Source of the DNA: Janthinobacterium sp. PAMC25594 | GTDB lineage: Bacteria > Pseudomonadota > Gammaproteobacteria > Burkholderiales > Burkholderiaceae_D | Direction of reading: 5' to 3' | DNA length: 64,000 bases | NCBI RefSeq assembly: GCF_019443505.1 | Contig: NZ_CP080377.1 | Location: forward strand, 3,906,001 to 3,970,000 | Shown here: in pieces, positions 20,953 through 28,830 of the stretch | Layout of the letters: every line of letters starts with the position of its first letter | Position numbering within the stretch: position 1 is the first letter of the stretch | The notes under the pieces: generated by a model | The model's database searches: none | What the model saw: only the letters and a program-made list of their open reading frames with translations | What the model was told of the DNA's origin: nothing | Position numbers and translations under genes: made by a program

Positions 20953-21837
20953 TTACTTTTCTTTGCCGAACAGGCCGGCGGGACGCAGCAGCAGCACGAT
21001 GACCATCACCACGAACACCACGGTGGCCGAGCCTTCCGGGTAGAACACGCGGGTCAGGCCCTCGATCACGCCCAGGCCCAGGCCCGTCAGGATGGAACCC
21101 ATGATGGAACCCATGCCGCCGATCACCACCACGGCAAACACGACGATGATCAGGTTCGAGCCCATCAGCGGCGAGACCTGGATGATCGGTGCCGCCAGCA
21201 CGCCGGCGAAACCGGCCAGGGCCACGCCGAAGCCAAACGTCAAGGTCACCATCAGCGGCACGTTGATGCCGAACGCTTCCACCAGTTTCGGGTTTTCCGT
21301 GCCGGCCCGCAGGTAGGCGCCCAGTTTGGTTTTTTCGATGACGAACCAGGTGGCCAGGCAGACGGAGAGCGAGGCGATCACCACCCAGGCGCGGTAGTTC
21401 GGCAGGGTCATGAAGCCCAGGTCCGTCGCGCCGGCCAGCGCTTCAGGCACGGCATACGGCTGGCCCGAGACGCCATAGAACGAGCGGAACACGCCTTCCA
21501 TGATCAGGGTGATGCCAAAGGTCAGCAGCAAGCCATACAGGTGGTCGAGTTTATATAGCCAGCGCAACATGGTCTTTTCGATCAGGATGCCGACCAGGCC
21601 GACGAGGATCGGGGCGATGACCAGCATGGCCCAGTAATTGATGTCGAAATAGCTGAGGCCCATCCAGGCCAGGAAGGCGCCCATCATGTACATGGCGCCA
21701 TGCGAGAAATTAATAACGTTGAGCAAGCCGAAAATGACGGCCAGACCGAGGGACAACATGGCATAGAACGAGCCGTTGACAAGACCCAGCAGCAGCTGGC
21801 TCATCATCGCTTGTATTGGAACGCCGAAAATTTCCAT
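20953..21837 (-). CDS. livH: Branched-chain amino-acid ABC transporter permease LivH
   Basis: This is a 294-residue permease with about eight transmembrane helices. The LivH-type segment GLLNVINFSHGAMYMMGAF is near residues 35-55, and the coupling loop KTKLGAYLRAGTENPKLVEAFGINV lies mid-protein. With LivM it forms the membrane channel of a HAAT-family importer. It is 31 bases upstream of livM and separated from the binding-protein gene by about 160 bases. Confidence 0.94.
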   Translation of the reverse strand: MEIFGVPIQAMMSQLLLGLVNGSFYAMLSLGLAVIFGLLNVINFSHGAMYMMGAFLAWMGLSYFDINYWAMLVIAPILVGLVGILIEKTMLRWLYKLDHLYGLLLTFGITLIMEGVFRSFYGVSGQPYAVPEALAGATDLGFMTLPNYRAWVVIASLSVCLATWFVIEKTKLGAYLRAGTENPKLVEAFGINVPLMVTLTFGFGVALAGFAGVLAAPIIQVSPLMGSNLIIVVFAVVVIGGMGSIMGSILTGLGLGVIEGLTRVFYPEGSATVVFVVMVIVLLLRPAGLFGKEK

Positions 21838-21994
21838 GGCATCACAGTATAAAAAGCACCGCCGGGTAGCGGTGTGGTATCAAGGGAAACGCGCCACCGC
21901 AAACGGCTGCGGCGGCGCAAGGCGAACCCTGCGGGCGAAGTGCAGGACAGAGCGCCCGCGCAGCGGCGGGCACTCCGTGGAGGTTGCTACAGCC

Positions 21995-23203
21995 TTACTT
22001 CCACAACGAACACTTCGATTCAGCCTTGGTCACATACGCTTGCGCACCGGGCACGGTGGCGACCACCTTGTAGTAATCCCATGGGTATTTCGACTCGGAC
22101 GGTTTCTTGACTTCCATCAGGTACATATCGTGCACCATGCGGCCATCGGGACGCACTTCGCCATTCTGGGTAAACATGTCGTTGATCTTGGTCTTCTTCA
22201 GATACGCCATGACTTTTTCGGTGTCATCCGTCCCCAGCGCCTTGACGGCTTTCAGGTAGGTCGCCGCGGCCGAATAGTCGGCCGCCTGCAGCATCGACGG
22301 CTCCTTCTTCATCTTGGCGAAATAGCGTTTCGACCAGGCGCGCGTGTCCGCATTCAAGTCCCAGTACCAGCCATCGGTCAGGTACATGCCTTGCGTCAGG
22401 TTCAGGCCCAGCGAATGGATGTCGTTGATGAAGATCAGCAAACCGGCCAGTTTCATCGACTTCGTCAGGCCGAACTCGTTGGCCGCCTTGATGCTGTTGA
22501 TGGCGTCGCCGCCCGCATTGGCCAGGCCCAGGATCTGCGGCTTGGCCGCTTGTGCCTGCAGCAGGAAGGACGAGAAATCCGAGGCGCCCAGCGGATGCTT
22601 GACGCTGCCCAGCACCTTGCCGCCGGCCGCCTTGACGACCTCGGCCGTGTCTTTTTCCAGCGAATGGCCAAATGCATAGTCGGCCGTCATGAAATACCAG
22701 CTCTTGCCGCCCTGTTTGACGATGGTGCCGCCCGTGCCGCGCGCCAGCGCCACCGTATCGTAGGCGTAATGCACGGTGTAAGGCGTGCATTCTTCATTCG
22801 TCAGGCGCGAGGAACCGGCACCGATGGCAATGAAGATTTTTTTCTTTTCCGCCGCCACCTTGGCCATGGCCAGGCTGGCGCCGGAATTGGTGCCGCCGAT
22901 CAGCATGTCGACACCTTGCTGGTCGAACCATTCGCGCGCCTTCGAGGCGGCGATGTCGGCCTTGTTTTGATGGTCGGCGGAAATAAACTCCACCTTCTTG
23001 CCGGCCAATACCACGCCGGCATCGGCGATCGCCATCTTGATGGCTTCCGCGCCACCGAGGCCGTCGACGTCGGAATACACGCCCGACATGTCGGAAATAA
23101 AACCGATCTTGATGGTGTCGCCCGATACCTGGGCGTGCGCGGCGGCGGAAAAGCCCAGGGCGCAAAGAGTGGCGGTGGCAATGGCGATAGCGTTACGTTT
23201 CAT
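21995..23203 (-). CDS. Periplasmic branched-chain amino-acid type binding protein
   Basis: This is a 402-residue type I periplasmic binding protein with a Sec signal peptide (MKRNAIAIATATLCALGFSAAAHAQ, cleavage near 25). The mature part begins DTIKIGFISDMSGVYSDVDG, as in Leu/Ile/Val receptors. In betaproteobacteria such receptors bind various ligands (amino acids, amides, aromatic acids), so leucine/isoleucine/valine specificity is not certain. It lies between the ATPase genes and the permease genes, as expected for the receptor of this transporter. Confidence 0.9.
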   Translation of the reverse strand: MKRNAIAIATATLCALGFSAAAHAQVSGDTIKIGFISDMSGVYSDVDGLGGAEAIKMAIADAGVVLAGKKVEFISADHQNKADIAASKAREWFDQQGVDMLIGGTNSGASLAMAKVAAEKKKIFIAIGAGSSRLTNEECTPYTVHYAYDTVALARGTGGTIVKQGGKSWYFMTADYAFGHSLEKDTAEVVKAAGGKVLGSVKHPLGASDFSSFLLQAQAAKPQILGLANAGGDAINSIKAANEFGLTKSMKLAGLLIFINDIHSLGLNLTQGMYLTDGWYWDLNADTRAWSKRYFAKMKKEPSMLQAADYSAAATYLKAVKALGTDDTEKVMAYLKKTKINDMFTQNGEVRPDGRMVHDMYLMEVKKPSESKYPWDYYKVVATVPGAQAYVTKAESKCSLWK

Positions 23204-23273
23204 AGTGTCTCCGTTGGGATTATTGTTTGCTATTTAAACGATTGCTCGACGACGATACGGAACTACATGGGCA

Positions 23274-23999
23274 TTACACGCCAAGCAGCTCGGTCAATAC
23301 CGGCATCTTGGCTTCCAGTTCGGATGCAGCAAAAGTCTCGACGATCTGACCGTGCTCCATCACATAAAACCGGTCCGCCAGCGGTGCGGCAAACCGGAAA
23401 TTCTGTTCCACCATGACGATGGTGTACCCCTTCGCTTTCAGGGTGGTAATCATGCGTGCCAGGCCCTGCACGATGACAGGCGCCAGGCCTTCGGAAATTT
23501 CATCGAGCAGCAGCAGGCGCGCGCCCGTGCGCAGGATGCGCGCCACGGCCAGCATCTGCTGTTCCCCGCCCGACAATCGCGTGCCCTGGCTGTGGCGGCG
23601 TTCCTGCAAATTCGGGAACATGGCGTAGATTTCCTCGACCGACATACCCTTCTCTCCGCTGGCCAGTGTCGGCGGCAGCATCAGGTTTTCCTCCGTCGAC
23701 AACGAGGAAAAAATGCCGCGCTCTTCAGGACAATAGCCGATGCCCAGGTGGGCGATTTTGTGCGTGGGCAAACCTATCGCTTCGACGCCATTGACTTTGA
23801 TGGAACCCGTGCGTGCGCCCGTCAGCCCCATGATGGCGCGCAAGGTGGTCGTGCGGCCGGCGCCATTACGGCCCAGCAAAGTCACCACTTCGCCCTGCTC
23901 CACTTTCAAGTTCACATCGTGCAGGATGTGCGATTCGCCATACCAGGTGTGCAGTTGTGCAATTTCCAGCGCGGGTGCCTTGTTGCTAGCGGTCATCAA
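23274..23999 (-). CDS. livF: Branched-chain amino-acid ABC transporter ATPase LivF
   Basis: This is a 241-residue ATP-binding subunit. The Walker A motif reads GRNGAGRT (43-50), with Arg49 where Lys is canonical; the codon is CGC. The ABC signature LSGGEQQ and Walker B LLLLDEISEGLAP are intact. The gene overlaps livG by four bases (ATGA). The Arg substitution may be tolerated in this subgroup, with LivG providing a standard site. Together they power uptake. Confidence 0.92.
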   Translation of the reverse strand: MMTASNKAPALEIAQLHTWYGESHILHDVNLKVEQGEVVTLLGRNGAGRTTTLRAIMGLTGARTGSIKVNGVEAIGLPTHKIAHLGIGYCPEERGIFSSLSTEENLMLPPTLASGEKGMSVEEIYAMFPNLQERRHSQGTRLSGGEQQMLAVARILRTGARLLLLDEISEGLAPVIVQGLARMITTLKAKGYTIVMVEQNFRFAAPLADRFYVMEHGQIVETFAASELEAKMPVLTELLGV

Positions 24000-24766
24000 T
24001 GTGCCCCTTCCAGTTCGGCGTGGGTGGTGCCCATGTACGCTTCCATCACTTGCGGATTGCGCGACACTTCCGCGTAACTGCCTTCGGCCAGCATGGCGCC
24101 GCGCTGCAGGACGGAAATCTTGTCGCAGATGCCAGAGACCACGCTCATATTGTGTTCCACCATCAAAATGGTGCGGCCGACCGATACTTTCTTGATCAGT
24201 TCGGTGACGCGGTGCACGTCTTCATGCCCCATGCCCTGGGTCGGCTCGTCGAGCAGCATCATTTCCGGCTCCATCGCCAGGGTGGTGGCAATTTCCAGGG
24301 CCCGCTTGCGTCCATACGGCATGTCAACCGTGATGGTGTCGGCAAACTCCGTCAGGTCGACTTCGGCCAGCAAGGCCATGGCGCGGTCATTGAGCTGGTT
24401 CAAGGCACGTTCGCTTTGCCAGAAGTGGAACGAGGTGCCCAGCTGGCGCTGCAAGCCGATGCGCACATTTTGCAGCACGGAGAGATGCGGGAAGACGGCG
24501 GAAATCTGGAAGGAACGGATCACGCCCATGCGGGCGATCTGCGCCGGTTTGGCTGCCGTAATATCTTTCCCATTGAACAGGATCTGTCCACCGGTGGGGA
24601 CCAGGAATTTGGTGAGCAAGTTGAAACACGTGGTCTTGCCGGCGCCGTTAGGACCGATCAAGGCGTGGATATGGCCCCGCTCTACCTTCAGGTTCACCTC
24701 GCTCACTGCGGTGAAACCCTTGAATTCCTTGGTCAAATTTCTTGTTTCCAAGATTACGTTTGACAT
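23996..24766 (-). CDS. livG: Branched-chain amino-acid ABC transporter ATPase LivG
   Basis: This is a 256-residue ATPase. It has canonical Walker A GPNGAGKT (38-45), the LivG-type degenerate signature MPYGRKRALEIATTLA, Walker B MMLLDEPTQGM, and the C-terminal HNMSVVSGICDKISVLQRGAMLAEG. It is the first gene of the transporter operon, with an AGGAG seven bases before the start and a good promoter upstream. Confidence 0.95.
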   Translation of the reverse strand: MSNVILETRNLTKEFKGFTAVSEVNLKVERGHIHALIGPNGAGKTTCFNLLTKFLVPTGGQILFNGKDITAAKPAQIARMGVIRSFQISAVFPHLSVLQNVRIGLQRQLGTSFHFWQSERALNQLNDRAMALLAEVDLTEFADTITVDMPYGRKRALEIATTLAMEPEMMLLDEPTQGMGHEDVHRVTELIKKVSVGRTILMVEHNMSVVSGICDKISVLQRGAMLAEGSYAEVSRNPQVMEAYMGTTHAELEGAH

Positions 24767-24808
24767 CGTGTCTCCTAGTTGTACTTTTTGTACTACTTAG
24801 TCATTTTT

Positions 24809-24837
24809 ATAATACACAACTTAAATTTAACGCACAA
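24809..24837 (-). promoter_or_regulatory. Probable promoter of the liv operon
   Basis: Minus-strand TTGTGC (24837-24832), 17-base spacer, TATTAT (24814-24809), about 43 bases upstream of livG in an AT-rich gap. Confidence 0.6.
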
Positions 24838-24899
24838 TACAGTATAACTACGGGGATTTTTCGCCAGCCCGAATAGCGCAAACCCGCGCTTTGCCGCGG

Positions 24900-26525
24900 T
24901 CATTTCCAGGCCGCATGTATCATTTGCGCCGCTTTTTCCGCAATCATCACGGTGGGCGAGTTCGTATTACCAGAAGTAATGTACGGCATGATGGAGGCAT
25001 CGACGACGCGCAAACCGGCCACGCCGAGCACGCGTAGCTGGCTGTCGACGACGCTCGATGCATCGCCTGTCACGCCCATGCGGCAAGTACCCACCGGGTG
25101 AAAGATGGTGGTGCCGATCTGGCTGGCCGCCTGCGCCAGCTCTTCCTCGCTCTGGAATTGCACGCCAGGCTTGTATTCCTGCGGCGCAAATTTTTTCAGG
25201 GCCGGCGCGGCGGCGATGGCGCGCGTCAGGCGCAAGGCGTCGGCAGCGACCTTGCGGTCCGGCTCGGTACTCAGGTAATTGGGCACAATCTTCGGCGCCA
25301 CATAGCTGTCGGCCGACCCGATGTGCACATGACCACGCGAGGTGGGGCGCAAATTGCAGACACTGGCCGTAAACGCGGGAAACGCATGCAGCGGTTCGCC
25401 GAATTTATCCAGGGAGAGCGGCTGCACGTGATATTGCAGGTTCGGCGTGGCTTGCTGCGGATCGGACTTGGCGAACGCGCCCAGCTGCGACGGCGCCATC
25501 GACATGGGCCCGCTCTGAAATAGCGCATATTGCAAGCCGATCTGCATCTTGCCGACAATATTGCTGGCCATCACGTTCAAAGTCTTGACGCCCTGCACTT
25601 TAAAGACCATGCGCAGCTGCAAGTGATCCTGCAAATTGCCGCCTACGCCAGGAGAGTCCAGCACGGGCGTGATGCCGTGTTCGCGCAGCAAGGCGGCCGG
25701 GCCGATACCGGACAGTTGCAGCAATTGGGGCGATCCGATGGCCCCCGCCGTCAGCAAGGTTTCCCGTTTGGCCGTCGCCTGCCACTGCGTGCCGCCGCCC
25801 GTAAACACGATGCCCGTGCAGCGCGGCCCCGATTCGGTGGTCTCCAGCAGCAGACGTTCCACGTGGCAACCCGTCATGATGGTCAGATTCGACCGGCGCG
25901 ACGCCGGTTTCAGGAACGCTTTCGAGGTATTCCAGCGGATGCCGCGGCGCTGGTTGACGTCGAAATAGGCGCTGCCGCTATTATCTCCGCCATTGAAATC
26001 GCTGGTTTTCGGAATGCCGACTTGCTGCGCCGCATCGCGGAAAGCATTCAAAATATCCCACGACAGCCGCTGTTTTTCCACGCGCCATTCGCCGCCCGCA
26101 CCATGGTTTTCCGACGCGCCGCCGTAATAATCCTCGCTTTGTTTAAATAGCGGCAAGACTTTGTCCCAGCGCCAGGAGGCGTCGTCCGTCAGGTCGGCCC
26201 AGTGGTCGTAATCGCCGGCCTGGCCGCGCATATAGATCATGCCGTTGATGGAAGAGCTGCCCCCGAGCACTTTTCCGCGCGGATACATCAGGCTGCGCCC
26301 GCCCAGGCCCGCGTCCGCCTGCGTGGAATACAGCCAGTCCGTGCGGGGATTACCGATGCAATGCAGATAGCCGACGGGGATGTGGATCCACACGTAATCG
26401 TCCTTGCCGCCCGCTTCCACGAGTAAAACGTTGGCATCCTTGTCGCGTGTGAGCCGATTGGCCAGCACGCAACCTGCCGTACCGCCGCCCACGATGATGT
26501 AGTCGTATTCGCCTGCCGATTCCAA
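24900..26525 (-). CDS. GMC-family FAD oxidoreductase (choline dehydrogenase-like)
   Basis: This is a 541-residue flavoprotein. The start is taken as TTG at 26525 because AAAGGAG lies six bases upstream and the N-terminus then begins MESAGEYDYIIVGGGTAG, with the dinucleotide-binding motif at the usual place; an in-frame ATG at 26576 would add 17 residues. GMC signatures are visible (MYPRGKVLGGSSSINGMIYMRG; AGAIGSPQLLQLSGIG), as is the C-terminal catalytic His in HPVGTCRMG. Family members oxidise alcohols such as choline or other primary alcohols; the substrate here is unknown. It borders the candidate origin. Confidence 0.9.
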   Translation of the reverse strand: MESAGEYDYIIVGGGTAGCVLANRLTRDKDANVLLVEAGGKDDYVWIHIPVGYLHCIGNPRTDWLYSTQADAGLGGRSLMYPRGKVLGGSSSINGMIYMRGQAGDYDHWADLTDDASWRWDKVLPLFKQSEDYYGGASENHGAGGEWRVEKQRLSWDILNAFRDAAQQVGIPKTSDFNGGDNSGSAYFDVNQRRGIRWNTSKAFLKPASRRSNLTIMTGCHVERLLLETTESGPRCTGIVFTGGGTQWQATAKRETLLTAGAIGSPQLLQLSGIGPAALLREHGITPVLDSPGVGGNLQDHLQLRMVFKVQGVKTLNVMASNIVGKMQIGLQYALFQSGPMSMAPSQLGAFAKSDPQQATPNLQYHVQPLSLDKFGEPLHAFPAFTASVCNLRPTSRGHVHIGSADSYVAPKIVPNYLSTEPDRKVAADALRLTRAIAAAPALKKFAPQEYKPGVQFQSEEELAQAASQIGTTIFHPVGTCRMGVTGDASSVVDSQLRVLGVAGLRVVDASIMPYITSGNTNSPTVMIAEKAAQMIHAAWK

Positions 26526-26724
26526 TGAAGCTCCTTTCGGTATGCCATCAAGCTGTCGCGCGGCGTGTCTCCCCACCGCGTCCCGTTACCAGAGTCTGTC
26601 TTTCTTCATGCATGCATGGCTGTTGAGCCAGATTGAGATTACCACCAGTGCCGGGCCAGGGCGACATTAATCGTGGCGAGCCTCGCGACAAGCTAAAAAG
26701 CCGGGCAAAACAGGGGTCGCAAGC

Positions 26725-26955
26725 TGTGGATAACCGTATGGATATCCACAGGGACGATATGTGCGTAAACGAAAAATTTTTTCGGCGGCGTTTTTTTGTC
26801 CAGAAACCGTCCCACGCAGATACAACCCTTACTCAGCGCTTATCCGCACGCCAAGCGATTGTTTACAAGGATAAATCGGGACTTATCCACAGAAGATGCC
26901 GCCGTTAACTACTATTACTATTCTTGTATACGATCTTATTAAGGTAAACCCGACA
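26725..26955 (+). repeat. oriC module 1
   Basis: TGTGGATAA (26725-26733), ATATCCACA (26742-26750), TTATCCGCA (26840-26848) and TTATCCACA (26883-26891) come first. After a 17-base spacer follows CTACTATTACTA (26909-26920) and an AT-rich tract (26921-26945), then GTAAACCCGACAA. Confidence 0.8.
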
Positions 26956-27198
26956 ACGCGCGCTTTGCCTGTGCTTGACCTTCGGAAAGGTTCGCAAGCC
27001 TGTCCTCAAAAAAAGCCGACGAGCTGCTTTGGCTGACAAAAAAAATCGTGCCAACAACTGAGCGACGAAAACCGGCACGCCGGCATCACGCGCACTGCAC
27101 TGCCAAACCGTTTTGCAAAATGGAAACGTCAACCGGCTTGAGCAGGCACAGGGCCAGCAAGCGGTTCGATGTCGAAAAGAGGGGGGATTTGAAGCGAT

Positions 27199-27430
27199 TG
27201 TGGATAAGTCACTTGATATCCACAGGATGACTTGTGAGTAAACACGAACATTTGCGCAGGCCCGCATTTTATACAATTTTGCTCCTCGCGTGATACAGCG
27301 ATTATGCACGCTTTATTTTGCGCGTAAACGCTTGATCCTGTTGAAAAAAAGTGACTTATCCACAGAAAAAACCGCGTTTACTATTACTACTATTTTTATA
27401 TATAGATCTATTGTAAACCGACAAAAAAAG
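27199..27430 (+). repeat. oriC module 2
   Basis: TGTGGATAA (27199-27207), ATATCCACA (27216-27224) and TTATCCACA (27356-27364) come first. After a 13-base spacer follow five consecutive triplets TTA CTA TTA CTA CTA (27378-27392), then TATTTTTATATATAGATC and GTAAACCGACAA. It is the most canonical of the three modules. Confidence 0.85.
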
Positions 27431-27662
27431 CGGAAGTCCGGGGATATTTCCAAAAAGCATGCAAAAAACGTCAAAGAAAAAAGCCAACGGCAACAGCGCG
27501 ACCCACTGCCAAACCGTCTTCCAGGAATCACCTCGATGCCAAGGTCCGTGAAAGAACAACGTTCGTGAACGCTTAAGGTTGATTGCCAAACAGGGATCTG
27601 AACGTATGAAGCACATTAAACATGCCACTACAGCAAGAAAACCCGTGATTTTTGCTTGCCAC

Positions 27663-27900
27663 TGTGGATAAGTGTCTGCATATCCACAGGATGAGATGTG
27701 GGAAAAGTCGTTCTTTGTCCACAGCTCAATTTTTATCCCAAACAAGTCCTCGCTGGATACAATGCTTGTGCGCCTACTTTTTTGTGCGCTAAGTCGATGA
27801 TTTTTAGACGGTATACCGACTTATCCACAAAAAAATGGCCGTTTACTATCACTACTATTTTTATGTATACATCTTTATTTAAAACACAGAGACAAACGCG
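27663..27900 (+). repeat. oriC module 3
   Basis: TGTGGATAA (27663-27671), ATATCCACA (27680-27688), TTGTCCACA (27715-27723) and TTATCCACA (27821-27829) come first. After a 13-base spacer follow triplets TTA CTA TCA CTA CTA (27843-27857), then an AT-rich tract to 27884. It sits directly upstream of the nucleosidase gene. Confidence 0.8.
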
Positions 27901-27977
27901 AACGGTGGAAAAGTCGCCCAAACGGCTGTTTTCACCCTGTAAACCGTCTTGCAATGCAAAAAACCTGTAAAAACAGC

Positions 27978-28754
27978 ATGAATTCACACAAAAAAATGCG
28001 TTTAGGCATCATCAGTGCCTTGCACGAAGAACAGCAGGGGCTGGTAGAGGCCATGCAAGGCCCCCAGAGGCGTTCGCACGGCATGCGCGACTACACCCTT
28101 GGGACCTTGTGGAATATCGACGCTGTGTGCGTCCTGTCGCGTCTGGGCAAGGTTGCCGCTGCCATGACAGCTTCTATCCTTGTGGAAAAGTACGAAGTTA
28201 CCCACATCGTCTTCACCGGCGTGGCCGGCAGTGGCGATAAACACGTGAAAGTCGGCGACATCGTGGTGGCGGAATCGCTGCTGCAGCACGATATGGACGC
28301 CCGACCTTTATTTCCCCGCTTCGAAGTACCGCTGACGGGACTGCAGCGCTTCGCTACGGATCTGGAACTGAGCACGCAACTGGCCGCCGCCGCGGAAGAT
28401 TTTTTGCGTGACGATGTTTCCAGCGTGCTCAAGGCGGCCGATATCGTGGCATTTGGCTTGCAGCACGCGCAAGTCCACCGGGGCCTGATCGCCAGCGGCG
28501 ACCAGTTCATCAGCAGCGCCGCGCATCTGCACCAGCTCAAAGTGGATATCCCCGACCTGCTGGCCGTCGAAATGGAAGGCGCCGCCGTGGCGCAAGTCTG
28601 TTTTGAACTCGGTGTGCCGTTTACCGTCATGCGCACCATTTCCGACAACGCGAACGAAGAGGCGGCCGTCGACTTCATGCGTTTCGTGCAAACGGTTGCT
28701 TCGCCGTACGCGTTCACGGTGATTCAGCAGCTATGCCAGCGCCTGGCCGGGTGA
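27978..28754 (+). CDS. 5'-methylthioadenosine/S-adenosylhomocysteine nucleosidase-like protein
   Basis: This protein of 258 residues from the ATG at 27978 could also start at 27996 (MRLGIISALHEE); neither start has a clear ribosome binding site. The purine-nucleoside phosphorylase fold is indicated by IVFTGVAGS, the base/ribose-binding VEMEGAAVAQVC and the catalytic Asp in MRTISDNANEE. MTA/SAH nucleosidases hydrolyse the glycosidic bond of methylthioadenosine and S-adenosylhomocysteine. The protein is somewhat longer than E. coli Pfs (232), and substrate choice within the nucleosidase group is uncertain. It is the first gene right of the candidate origin and is followed by a terminator. Confidence 0.85.
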   Translation: MNSHKKMRLGIISALHEEQQGLVEAMQGPQRRSHGMRDYTLGTLWNIDAVCVLSRLGKVAAAMTASILVEKYEVTHIVFTGVAGSGDKHVKVGDIVVAESLLQHDMDARPLFPRFEVPLTGLQRFATDLELSTQLAAAAEDFLRDDVSSVLKAADIVAFGLQHAQVHRGLIASGDQFISSAAHLHQLKVDIPDLLAVEMEGAAVAQVCFELGVPFTVMRTISDNANEEAAVDFMRFVQTVASPYAFTVIQQLCQRLAG

Positions 28755-28773
28755 TTTTTCAGCTAGCGTGCAT

Positions 28774-28808
28774 AAAAAAAGGGCAGAACCACTGGTTCTG
28801 CCCTTTTT
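28774..28808. terminator. Bidirectional terminator between the nucleosidase gene and putA
   Basis: The perfect 10-bp stem GGGCAGAACC (28781-28790) / GGTTCTGCCC (28794-28803) has an A-run before and a T-run after, and serves both converging genes. Confidence 0.9.
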
Positions 28809-28830
28809 GCGTTGATGACCTGCTTAAATA

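Larger units (their letters stand above)
26725..27900. other. oriC: Candidate chromosomal replication origin (oriC)
   Basis: A non-coding stretch of about 1.2 kb holds three tandem, about 470-bp-spaced modules. Each has a forward TGTGGATAA, a nearby ATATCCACA, an inward TTATCCACA 158 bases later, a row of DnaA-trio-like triplets, then an AT-rich tract. Perfect 9-mer DnaA boxes are at 26725, 26883, 27199, 27356, 27663 and 27821. One-mismatch boxes are at 26742, 26840, 27216, 27680 and 27715. The box-spacer-trio-AT order matches the basal unwinding system defined in Bacillus subtilis. Nearby parAB/parS and the strand switch of core genes support an origin. dnaA is not in the window. Confidence 0.8.

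Noticed and set aside
25856..25869. parS-like GTTCCACGTGGCAA in the GMC oxidoreductase gene
   Set aside because: The right half-site is broken. Similar partial matches with CCCACGTGGAAC occur at 14083 and 60820, so these are probably chance in GC-rich coding sequence.
26633..27987. Short open frames inside the candidate origin
   Set aside because: They do not agree between the three repeat modules, have no ribosome binding sites and are interrupted by the DnaA-box structure.
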